The notes: a model not told the origin generated them from the letters alone. Numbered from the stretch's first letter, positions 1-5,443 are shown. The stretch: 5,443 bases of DNA from Patescibacteria group bacterium UBA6023 (GCA_002429425.1 DIZR01000022.1:4198-9640), one strand, 5' to 3'. Program-made: numbers and translations.

Positions 1-26
1 TTTTTTGATACAAAGGTGATCCAAAC

Positions 27-32
27 AAGGAG
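27..32 (+). promoter_or_regulatory. Shine-Dalgarno site of the first hypothetical gene
   Basis: AAGGAG lies 7 nt before the ATG at 40. It decides the start: an in-frame ATG at 16 would add eight residues but has no purine-rich site in front of it within the window. No promoter can be assigned because only 39 bases precede the gene. Confidence 0.85.
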
Positions 33-39
33 AAACATC

Positions 40-681
40 ATGGACAAAAGTATTCTTGCTTCACATGGTACGACCTTAACCCAAATCGGACAGGTTATTG
101 CCAATGCAGTTCTGGATAATGGTGGGACCAATGAAGACACAAAGCGTATCTTGAGTGATGAAAATTTACGCAATAAAATCGCCGGACTTGTTTTGGATGG
201 AGTTACTATCAATCAAATCCTTCGTCCACTCTCAAGTGGTGAAACTCTCACTATTCCCGCCTGCGACGGCACCCAAACTTTGGCACAAGCCAAGGAAACA
301 TTCCTTGCCTATCTTGACCCTGACTTTAAAAATTGGGGCCTTGATAAACAGGGAAATCCAACGGAAGAAATGAAAGTGCGGGTGTACGAAATGGTGAAGA
401 ACGCCACCTCCGCACAAATGCTTGGTTCTCTTGGGAATGATCGAGATAAACTGTGTCTGACACAGCACCAGATAAAGACATTCTGCGAAAAGCATGCAAA
501 CTGGTTCCGTGCTAACAGTTACGGCATCTTCTTCCCGTTTAAAGTTGAAGATCAATTCTTCGTTGTCCGCGTGCACATGTACTCCGGTAACTTATTTGCC
601 AATATTTTCTGGTTTGATGACAGCAACATGTGGCGTGCCGGGAACCAGCATCGCGTGGTTGTTCCGCAACTCGGGGTTTGA
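40..681 (+). CDS. Hypothetical protein, 213 aa, Parcubacteria-type uncharacterised family
   Basis: Function unknown. The product is a soluble 213-residue protein with no signal peptide or membrane segment. It seems to have two parts. The N-terminal part (about 10-65) is helix-like, with a segment around 21-55 (N27, N31-E32, then a D/E/K-rich helix). After a Thr/Ala-rich linker, residues 85-150 include 'FKNWG' (96-100) and a charged stretch up to '[17 protein letters not shown]' (136-152). The C-terminal part (154-211) is rich in aromatic and beta-type residues, with '[20 protein letters not shown]' at 164-183 and 'HRVVVPQL' near the end. From memory, this combination of 'LCLTQ', 'FFxFKV..FFV' and 'RVVVPQL' recurs in uncharacterised Parcubacteria proteins; I could not check this. 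I see no catalytic motif. The gene is monocistronic, with a strong Shine-Dalgarno site and its own terminator, which suggests good expression. It ends in TGA with an in-frame TAG 9 nt further on. Confidence 0.85.
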   Translation: MDKSILASHGTTLTQIGQVIANAVLDNGGTNEDTKRILSDENLRNKIAGLVLDGVTINQILRPLSSGETLTIPACDGTQTLAQAKETFLAYLDPDFKNWGLDKQGNPTEEMKVRVYEMVKNATSAQMLGSLGNDRDKLCLTQHQIKTFCEKHANWFRANSYGIFFPFKVEDQFFVVRVHMYSGNLFANIFWFDDSNMWRAGNQHRVVVPQLGV

Positions 682-709
682 AATATTTAGTTAGGAACCC
701 TCAATCTTT

Positions 710-737
710 GGCGCTGAGTTTACTCGGCGCCCTTTTT
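710..737 (+). terminator. Intrinsic terminator after the first hypothetical gene
   Basis: A 9-bp stem (710-718 with 723-731, one G-U wobble) encloses a TTTA loop and is followed by a five-T run at 733-737 and further T-rich sequence. It begins 29 nt after the stop codon at 681 and separates this gene from murD. Confidence 0.9.
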
Positions 738-753
738 GTTTGTATATTTTAAA

Positions 754-781
754 ATGAAAAAATAACGTGGCATGCTAGAAT
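754..781 (+). promoter_or_regulatory. Predicted extended -10 promoter of murD
   Basis: The extended -10 is TG (773-774), one base, then TAGAAT (776-781), a five-of-six match to TATAAT. A weak -35, ATGAAA at 754-759, lies 16 bp upstream and matches TTGACA at four positions. A start about 7 nt after the -10 falls on the A of the murD ATG at 788, so the transcript is predicted to be leaderless or nearly so. There is no Shine-Dalgarno sequence before 788, which agrees with that. The core GCATGCTA (770-777) resembles the cores of two other promoters in the window. Confidence 0.65.
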
Positions 782-787
782 AGTGAA

Positions 788-2239
788 ATGAAAAAGATGG
801 CAAAAAAGAATACTGCGAAAATATTTGGAGGTACAAAGGCACTCGTCATGGGACTCGGACTTCACGGGGGAGGAGTTGCGACGACGAAGTGGCTTGTGAA
901 ACATGGTGCGACAGTGACCGCGACCGACAAGCGTACGAAGGAAGTGCTCGCTCCATCACTGAAAGCGCTCAAATCTACCAAAGCAACATTTGTACTTGGC
1001 GAACATCGCAAGAAGGATTTTGAGCAGAATGATCTTATTGTGGTAAATCCGGGTGTGCCACGCGAGAGTGAATATCTTGCGGTTGCAAAGAAAGCAGGGA
1101 AGCGTATCGAGAATGATGCGAGCCTCTTTTTTCGGTTCACCGATAATCCCGTCATTGCCGTCACGGGCACGAGAGGGAAGACGACGACAACGCTTTGGAT
1201 CGCAGAGTTGCTCAAGAAAAAATACCCTCATGTGTTGCCATCGGGGAATACTCCGGAGAATGCATTTCTGAAGGAGTTTGAGCGCGTGCAAGGGAAAGAT
1301 ATTCCCGTTGTTGCGGAAATGTCATCATGGCAACTCGAGTATTTACCAATTGCGGGGAGTGCTCCGCATATTGCCATCATCACGAATATTTACCCCGATC
1401 ACTTGAATCGCTATAAAGGCATAAAAGATTACGCGAATGCGAAGGCGAATATTTTCCACGATCAACATGAGGATGATTTTCTTGTGCTTAATTATGACAA
1501 CGAATGGACAAAACATTTTCTTACAAAGCGCCCGAAGAGTATTCCGTTCTTTACGAGTGTGAAGTCACTTCCGAAAGGAGTGAATGGGCTCTTTGTGCGT
1601 GCTGAACATCTTGTATTCCGCTTTGATGATACGGAACAAAAACTTTTTAGTATCAAGCGCTTCACCTCGGAGCGTGGAGTTCATAATCTTGAAAATCTTT
1701 TGGGAGCAGTGCTCGCAATAAAACTTTTTGATTCCGAGGTTGTGGTGACAGAAAAAGACGTACTTGGGCTTCCGACTCCAACGATGCGTCAGGAAGTTAT
1801 ATATAAAAAAGGGAAACTCACCGTCGTAAATGACAGCTGTGCGACATCACCGGATGGAACGATTGCCGCAATTGAGCGTTTCAGAAAACCTGGGAATATT
1901 GTGCTTATGTGCGGAGGTACTGATAAAGAACTCGAATTCTCATTACTCGCAGCAAAAATAAAAAAATATATTCCTCGAGAACAACTTGTACTTCTCGAAG
2001 GGTCCGCGACAAAAAAACTTATCGCGGAGTTGGTAAGTCAAAAATATTTCAAGGGTCATGCACAAGAGATACACACGAGTCTTGCATCATGTGTCGACTG
2101 CGCACTTGCCGTCACAAAAACACTCAAAGGAAAAACAACGATACTCTTTTCACCCGGTGCCGCGAGCTTTGAAAAATTCCTTCACGAGTTTGACCGTGGA
2201 GAGAAGTTCAATGTGCTAATAAAGAAGTTACTGAAATAA
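788..2239 (+). CDS. murD: UDP-N-acetylmuramoyl-L-alanine--D-glutamate ligase (MurD)
   Basis: A cytoplasmic ATP-dependent Mur ligase that adds D-glutamate to UDP-MurNAc-L-Ala in peptidoglycan synthesis. The three Mur domains are all visible in 483 residues. The N-terminal Rossmann-like UDP-binding domain has 'GLGLHGGG' (22-29) and 'VNPGVP' (86-91). The central ATPase has the P-loop 'GTRGKTTT' (127-134), 'AEMSSWQLE' (176-184), 'NIYPDHLNRY' (200-209), K219 in 'ANAKANIF' at the position of the carbamylated Lys of E. coli MurD, and 'HNLEN' (299-303). The C-terminal domain has 'NDSCATSPDGT' (348-358), 'GGTDKELEF' (376-384) and 'SPGAASFEKF' (455-464). These last motifs favour MurD over MurC, MurE or MurF. 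It is about 45 residues longer than the 438-residue E. coli enzyme. C351 replaces the Lys of the E. coli 'NDSKAT' motif. ATG 788 fits a leaderless mRNA; ATG 797 (M4) is an alternative start. It is flanked by terminators on both sides, so it is likely monocistronic. Confidence 0.93.
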   Translation: MKKMAKKNTAKIFGGTKALVMGLGLHGGGVATTKWLVKHGATVTATDKRTKEVLAPSLKALKSTKATFVLGEHRKKDFEQNDLIVVNPGVPRESEYLAVAKKAGKRIENDASLFFRFTDNPVIAVTGTRGKTTTTLWIAELLKKKYPHVLPSGNTPENAFLKEFERVQGKDIPVVAEMSSWQLEYLPIAGSAPHIAIITNIYPDHLNRYKGIKDYANAKANIFHDQHEDDFLVLNYDNEWTKHFLTKRPKSIPFFTSVKSLPKGVNGLFVRAEHLVFRFDDTEQKLFSIKRFTSERGVHNLENLLGAVLAIKLFDSEVVVTEKDVLGLPTPTMRQEVIYKKGKLTVVNDSCATSPDGTIAAIERFRKPGNIVLMCGGTDKELEFSLLAAKIKKYIPREQLVLLEGSATKKLIAELVSQKYFKGHAQEIHTSLASCVDCALAVTKTLKGKTTILFSPGAASFEKFLHEFDRGEKFNVLIKKLLK

Positions 2240-2251
2240 TTATGTAATAAA

Positions 2252-2277
2252 AAATCGCCTCATCATTGAGGCGATTT
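2252..2277. terminator. Shared bidirectional terminator between convergent genes
   Basis: A perfect 11-bp inverted repeat (2252-2262 with 2267-2277) surrounds a 4-base loop. On the minus strand the stem runs into a T-rich tract (the complement of the A-run from 2249 to 2254), making a strong terminator that starts 3 nt after the stop of the 2281-2679 gene. On the plus strand the stem ends in TTT followed by GTGTT, a weaker tail, 12 nt after the murD stop. It probably ends both transcripts. Confidence 0.88.
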
Positions 2278-2280
2278 GTG

Positions 2281-2679
2281 TTAATCGAACAGGAATGCTA
2301 AATTCCCGAGCCTTTCAATTGCATTTTTCAGTGCTCCTTCATTGCGAACTTGGGCGATAGATCTTCCGAGTCCCGATGGGGAGAAGGTTGTAAATTCCGT
2401 CGGGCTAAAAGCAATCCGAATACTCTTGTTGGGAAGTATCTCGACGCTCCACACAACTCGTTTCGTGTATCCGTAGACCTTACCATTGCGATGGTACGGC
2501 TCTTCGTCAATCCAGACTACATCACCTCGCTTGAGTGCAAACAATTCCTTGGAATCGAGATGAGAAAAGTATTGAAAGAGTTCCTTGGTTTCAAATCCTT
2601 TCCATTGATTGAAGTAGAACACATTGAATCCGACGGGGAAAACAGTAGCAATTTCAGTGGGGGGTACTTCAGTACTCAT
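2281..2679 (-). CDS. Hypothetical protein, 132 aa, unrecognised
   Basis: I do not recognise this protein. It is a small, soluble, probably mixed beta/alpha protein with no signal peptide, membrane segment or cysteine. Residues 10-27 are hydrophobic and aromatic ('FPVGFNVFYF' at 14-23). Residues 28-50 look helical. The core (51-92) looks like a run of beta strands: 'RGDVVWIDEEPY' (51-62), a 'NGKVYGY' turn (65-71), 'RVVWSVEIL' (74-82) and 'SIRIAFS' (86-92). A Ser/Thr/Gly stretch (93-107) precedes a C-terminal helix (112-125). The strand and start are chosen because the ATG at 2679 has a well-spaced GGAGG, there is a TTGACA-type promoter upstream, and a terminator starts 3 nt after the TAA. The overlapping plus-strand reading frame (2350-2697) has none of these. 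The gene sits alone between convergent murD and divergent glmS. Nothing in the sequence assigns it to peptidoglycan synthesis. Confidence 0.82.
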   Translation of the reverse strand: MSTEVPPTEIATVFPVGFNVFYFNQWKGFETKELFQYFSHLDSKELFALKRGDVVWIDEEPYHRNGKVYGYTKRVVWSVEILPNKSIRIAFSPTEFTTFSPSGLGRSIAQVRNEGALKNAIERLGNLAFLFD

Positions 2680-2688
2680 TTTGAGAAA

Positions 2689-2693
2689 CCTCC
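2689..2693 (-). promoter_or_regulatory. Shine-Dalgarno site of the 132-aa gene
   Basis: GGAGG on the minus strand ends 9 nt before the ATG at 2679. It is one of the two strong ribosome-binding sites in the window and supports the minus strand as the coding one. Confidence 0.85.
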
Positions 2694-2726
2694 ATAAAAA
2701 AATAGTACAGAATACAATCTATCTTG

Positions 2727-2754
2727 AAAATAACATGCTTTCATCACTTGTCAA
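2727..2754 (-). promoter_or_regulatory. Promoter of the 132-aa gene
   Basis: On the minus strand a perfect -35 TTGACA (complement of 2749-2754) is followed, after 16 bp, by TATTTT (complement of 2727-2732). A TG dinucleotide lies one base before the -10, making it extended. Predicted transcription starts near 2720, giving a leader of about 40 nt that includes the GGAGG. The core GCATGTTA (complement of 2731-2738) is nearly the same as that before murD and before the SIMPL gene. Confidence 0.72.
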
Positions 2755-2776
2755 TATGTGACATTTTTGCACGTAC

Positions 2777-2781
2777 GAGGG
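2777..2781 (+). promoter_or_regulatory. Shine-Dalgarno-like GAGGG upstream of glmS
   Basis: GAGGG lies 9 nt before an ATG at 2791 but 18 nt before the ATG at 2800, which the enzyme mechanism requires. It may be a chance purine run, or it may drive initiation at 2791. A possible -10, TATCTT at 2783-2788, overlaps the same stretch; its best -35 partner, GTGACA at 2758-2763, is 19 bp away. I cannot say which, if either, is used. Confidence 0.35.
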
Positions 2782-2799
2782 TTATCTTAAATGAACTAT

Positions 2800-4596
2800 A
2801 TGTGTGGGATATTTGGATATATTGGAAATACGAAGAAAAAGGTGGCGCTTATGACCAACAAGGCACTTTGTGAACTTGAATACCGCGGATATGACTCATG
2901 GGGGATCGCCGCGGAGTCGGACAAAAAAATGTTCAGCGTGAAAGCGGTGGGGAAGATCTCGCTTGCATCAACAAGTGCACTTCAAGGAATTGAGGGGAAT
3001 GTGGCAATTGGCCATTCACGATGGGCGACCCATGGCGGAGTGACCGAGGCGAATGCACATCCGCACTTCAACGGGGCACACACTATTGCGGTGGTGCACA
3101 ATGGAATAGTGGAAAATCACGACGCAATAAAAAGTTTTCTTTGTGAAAAACTTGGCAATGCATTCGACGGATTGTTCTGCTCTGAAACAGATACCGAAGT
3201 TATTCCACATCTGATCGATTATTTTATTACCCATGAAAAGAAAACTTTTGAAGCTGCATTTGTCGAAGCGGGACGCATGCTCGAGGGGCGCTATGCGGTG
3301 GTCGCAATGAAGATCGGTGAGCCATATCTCCTTGCGATGCGGGATGGATCGCCACTCGTGATCGGGAAGGGGAATCATGAATATTTTCTTGCCTCCGATG
3401 TTCCCGCATTTCTTCTGCATACGCGCACGGTGCTTTACCCTGGTGATCGAGAGTATTTGAAAATTTCTGCGGATACGATGCTCTTACGAAATCTCGACAC
3501 CGCAAAAAAAGTTGATCGTGAATGGACTACGGTGACGTGGGATAAGGGTAGTGCGACAAAGGAGGGTTATCCGCACTACATGTTGAAAGAGATCATGGAA
3601 CAATCGCTGTCGCTCGATAAGGCGATTCGTCAAGAAGACGCGAAGCTTGCAGAATTTGCAAAGATCATGAAAGATTCCGAACATTTATTTTTTATTGGTT
3701 GTGGTACTGCGGCAAAGATGGCGAAACTTGGCGAACTGTATGTCGCGCGTATTGCAGGGAGGCTTGCACATGCCTATGTCGGTTCGGAGTTTAAGGTATA
3801 TGAACAATTTTTAAATAAAAAAAGTACGATTGTTGCCGTCTCACAAAGTGGAGAGACCGCAGACGTACTTGAGGGGTTGCGTGTTGCCGACGCTATGAAC
3901 GCGCGCATTCTCGCGCTCTTGAATGTCGTCGGGTCATCGATCGACCGCATGTCAAAAAAAACACTCTTTATCAATGCGGGGCCAGAGATCGCGGTTGCAT
4001 CAACAAAAGCCGCAACGGCACAGATCGCAGTGCTCATGCTCATTGCTTATGCACTCGCGGGGAAACTCGCCGAGGGGAAACATCTCATGCGCGGAGTTGT
4101 GAAAGATATCAAAACATGGCTGACGCCTGACGTATCATATGATATTCAAAAAATCGTAGTGAAGCTTGCGAAGAAAAATGATCTCTACATTATTGGTCGC
4201 GGATTGAGTGCTCCTATCGCGCATGAAGCCGCTATAAAAATTCAAGAGGTGTCTTACATTCATGCCGAGGGTTTTCCGGGGGGAGAGCTCAAACATGGAC
4301 CGATTGCGCTTATCGAGCATGGCACACCGGTCATTGCGCTCATCCCGAACGATGAAACGAAGCGTGATATGGAGTCGAACACGATGGAGCTGCGTTCTCG
4401 CGGGGCGTATGTGATCGGTATCGCACCCGAAAATAGCAGACTTTTTGACGAATGGATCCCTGTCCCCGATCTTGGTCCAGCTTCGCCAATCGCAAGCATC
4501 ATTCCGATACAACTCTTGGCGTATCATCTCGCGGTGCTTCGCGGAAACGATCCCGATAAACCGCGAAATTTAGCTAAATCAGTAACAGTAAAATAA
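2800..4596 (+). CDS. glmS: Glutamine--fructose-6-phosphate aminotransferase (isomerizing), GlmS
   Basis: Cytoplasmic GlmS makes glucosamine-6-phosphate from fructose-6-phosphate and glutamine, the entry step to UDP-GlcNAc and thus to peptidoglycan. The protein is complete at 598 residues (E. coli 609). The class II glutaminase domain (about 2-235) begins 'CGIFGYIG', with nucleophile C2, 'HSRWATHGG' (72-80, R74), 'HNGIVEN' (100-106) and 'SETDTEV' (128-134, D131). The first SIS domain has 'GCGTA' (300-304), 'SQSGETADV' (348-356) and 'STKA' (401-404). The second has 'GRGLS' (466-470), E483 in 'QEVSYIHAE', and 'GGELKHGP' (494-501) with H499 matching E. coli H504. The tail 'RNLAKSVTVK' (589-598) keeps K593, equivalent to the Schiff-base Lys603. 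The start at 2800 is chosen because Cys must be N-terminal after Met removal; ATG 2791 would add Met-Asn-Tyr in front. Oddities are W34 in 'YDSWGIA', where E. coli has Ala, and a final Lys instead of Glu. It is divergent from the 132-aa gene. No glmS ribozyme precedes it. Confidence 0.96.
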   Translation: MCGIFGYIGNTKKKVALMTNKALCELEYRGYDSWGIAAESDKKMFSVKAVGKISLASTSALQGIEGNVAIGHSRWATHGGVTEANAHPHFNGAHTIAVVHNGIVENHDAIKSFLCEKLGNAFDGLFCSETDTEVIPHLIDYFITHEKKTFEAAFVEAGRMLEGRYAVVAMKIGEPYLLAMRDGSPLVIGKGNHEYFLASDVPAFLLHTRTVLYPGDREYLKISADTMLLRNLDTAKKVDREWTTVTWDKGSATKEGYPHYMLKEIMEQSLSLDKAIRQEDAKLAEFAKIMKDSEHLFFIGCGTAAKMAKLGELYVARIAGRLAHAYVGSEFKVYEQFLNKKSTIVAVSQSGETADVLEGLRVADAMNARILALLNVVGSSIDRMSKKTLFINAGPEIAVASTKAATAQIAVLMLIAYALAGKLAEGKHLMRGVVKDIKTWLTPDVSYDIQKIVVKLAKKNDLYIIGRGLSAPIAHEAAIKIQEVSYIHAEGFPGGELKHGPIALIEHGTPVIALIPNDETKRDMESNTMELRSRGAYVIGIAPENSRLFDEWIPVPDLGPASPIASIIPIQLLAYHLAVLRGNDPDKPRNLAKSVTVK

Positions 4597-4673
4597 TTGA
4601 AAAGTATCTTTTTCCCCGCCATATCACTGCACCATGAAACATAAGCATTATTGTCATAATTTTATTGATTGCA

Positions 4674-4682
4674 TGTTACACT
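4674..4682 (+). promoter_or_regulatory. Possible extended -10 promoter of the SIMPL-domain gene
   Basis: TG (4674-4675), one base, then TACACT (4677-4682), four of six to TATAAT, within GCATGTTA (4671-4678). The closest -35-like element is TTGTCA at 4651-4656, 20 bp away, so this would rely on the extended -10. Transcription would start near 4689 and leave a leader of about 24 nt with no Shine-Dalgarno sequence. There is no convincing terminator between glmS and this point, so readthrough from glmS is also possible. Confidence 0.5.
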
Positions 4683-4712
4683 TAATACAACATTAATTCA
4701 TAAAAATATATT

Positions 4713-5443
4713 ATGACGACAGAACAAAAAGAGCACACGTGCGTATCATGCGGTGGTTCATGTACGGGAATGTGTTGGAAGCAAAAAATAGCAAAATCAA
4801 TTCTCCTCCTCTCGATCGCGGGTTCGCTTTTCCTTTTTGCACTTTTTGCGACAGAGCTTAAGTCATATCAATTTATCGGGAAGGATACTCCGGGAGAGCT
4901 TGTAACCATTGCGGTAAGCGGTGAGGGGAAGGCAGTGGCGATACCTGATATTGCTGAGATCTCATTTTCAATTACGAATGAGGCAAAAGATGTCGCGGCG
5001 GCACGTAAACTTGTTGATGATAAAATGAAAACAATTCAAGGCTTCATCGAGCAATCCGGTGTTGAAAAGAAAGATATCAAAACGACGGGATACAATGTGA
5101 ATCCAAAATATGAGTGGAAGCAGGAGAATATTATTCCTTGTAATCAATTTGGTTGTCCTCCTACCTCGGGGCACCAGGTCCTCCTTGGATATGAAGTCAC
5201 CCAGTCGGTTGATGTAAAAATTCATAAAATTGAAAACGCTGGACTTATCCTTGGTGGTATTTCTGATAAAGGTGCAACAAATGTAAGCGGACTTACATTC
5301 AAAGTGGATGATGAGGATGGGGTTAAAGAAGAAGCACGCAACGAAGCAATCACCAAGGCGAAGCTGAAAGCCACAAAGCTCGCAGCAGAACTTGGTGTCA
5401 CTCTTGTGCGTATCACTGCATTTAACGAAGGAGGGAACTACCC
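4713..5443 (+). CDS. Membrane-anchored SIMPL-domain (YggE/DUF541-like) protein, 3' truncated by window edge
   Basis: The frame is open from ATG 4713 to the edge: 243 complete codons plus two bases. A cytoplasmic tail (1-26) holds four cysteines, C10, C13, C17 and C21. One membrane segment follows (about 27-46, 'SILLLSIAGSLFLFALFA'), and with Lys-rich residues before it the C-terminal part should face outside (N-in). From about 64 the sequence looks like the SIMPL domain (COG2968, Pfam DUF541): 'ITIAVSGEGKA'-type opening (here VTIAVSGEGKA, 64-74), 'PDIAEISFSI' (78-87), a long helix (90-115), 'DIKTTGYNVNPKYEW' (121-135), 'GYEVTQSVDVKI' (159-170), 'VSGLTFKVDD' (191-200) and the helix 'ARNEAITKAKLKATKLAAELG' region (208-228). 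The biochemical role of this family is unclear; E. coli YggE has been linked to oxidative stress. A CxxxxC pair (C143, C148) lies in the predicted external part. No Shine-Dalgarno sequence precedes ATG 4713. The 116-nt gap after glmS makes operon membership uncertain. Confidence 0.85.
   Translation, partial: MTTEQKEHTCVSCGGSCTGMCWKQKIAKSILLLSIAGSLFLFALFATELKSYQFIGKDTPGELVTIAVSGEGKAVAIPDIAEISFSITNEAKDVAAARKLVDDKMKTIQGFIEQSGVEKKDIKTTGYNVNPKYEWKQENIIPCNQFGCPPTSGHQVLLGYEVTQSVDVKIHKIENAGLILGGISDKGATNVSGLTFKVDDEDGVKEEARNEAITKAKLKATKLAAELGVTLVRITAFNEGGNY

Noticed and set aside
494..694. A 66-codon reading frame in another frame at the end of the first hypothetical gene.
   Set aside because: It overlaps a gene with clear start and terminator signals and has no ribosome-binding site.
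862..1291. Antisense reading frames inside murD, and similar ones inside glmS (for example 3016-3505, 4135-4527) and the SIMPL gene.
   Set aside because: All are shadows of strongly supported genes on the other strand, with no start signals or recognisable protein features.
2350..2697. A 115-codon plus-strand reading frame overlapping the 132-aa minus-strand gene.
   Set aside because: It has no ribosome-binding site or promoter, while the minus strand has a promoter, GGAGG and a terminator placed exactly around its frame.
2694..2799. A glmS ribozyme-riboswitch, as found before glmS in many Firmicutes.
   Set aside because: About 106 nt lie between the two coding regions, too short for that structure. 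Much of it is taken by the promoter and leader of the divergent gene, and I see no matching core.
788..4596. A murD-glmS cell-wall operon.
   Set aside because: A terminator and an opposite-strand gene lie between them, so they cannot share a simple transcript; the link is by pathway only.
4597..4670. An intrinsic terminator after glmS.
   Set aside because: The candidates are GAAAAG/CTTTTTC near 4599-4615 and ATTAT/ATAAT near 4648-4661. Both are very short AT-rich stems without a proper T-run, so I do not call them.
1..5443. CRISPR arrays, insertion sequences, direct repeats, tRNA genes or an attachment site.
   Set aside because: I looked on both strands and found no regularly spaced repeats, transposase motifs, long terminal repeats or tRNA-like cloverleaf sequences.

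Overview
The window looks like chromosomal DNA from a Candidate Phyla Radiation bacterium (Patescibacteria, most likely a Parcubacteria-type lineage). The reasons are the short protein-coding genes in separate small transcription units, the style of the cell-envelope enzymes, and a 213-residue hypothetical protein of a kind I recall as recurrent in Parcubacteria genomes. That placement rests on memory and gene style, not on a search. The standard code fits: the first gene ends in TGA and the large enzymes contain no in-frame TGA. There is no rRNA, tRNA, transposase or CRISPR array in the window.

Layout from left to right. (1) 40-681 (+) encodes a hypothetical protein with a strong Shine-Dalgarno sequence, closed by a clear intrinsic terminator at 710-737. 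(2) 788-2239 (+) encodes MurD, the D-glutamate-adding enzyme of peptidoglycan synthesis, with an extended -10 promoter placed so that the mRNA is predicted to be leaderless. (3) A perfect 11-bp hairpin at 2252-2277 separates murD from the convergent gene and probably terminates both. (4) 2281-2679 (-) encodes an unrecognised 132-residue protein with its own consensus-like promoter and Shine-Dalgarno sequence. (5) 2800-4596 (+) encodes a complete GlmS, glucosamine-6-phosphate synthase, divergent from the small gene. (6) 4713-5443 (+) is the 5' part of a membrane-anchored SIMPL-domain (YggE/DUF541-like) protein that runs off the right edge.

GlmS and MurD act in the same pathway: GlmS makes the GlcN-6-P that becomes UDP-GlcNAc, and MurD later adds D-Glu to UDP-MurNAc-L-Ala. 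They are not an operon here. A convergent/divergent orphan gene separates them, and most genes appear to have individual promoters or terminators. Three promoters share a GCATGYTA core that contains an extended -10 element. The two hypothetical genes have strong Shine-Dalgarno sites, while murD and the SIMPL gene have none and glmS has only a badly spaced one.

I do not see a clear new multi-gene system. The most distinctive items are the two uncharacterised small proteins, the Cys4 cytoplasmic tail on the SIMPL protein, the Lys-to-Cys change in the MurD substrate motif, and the conflict over the GlmS start codon.
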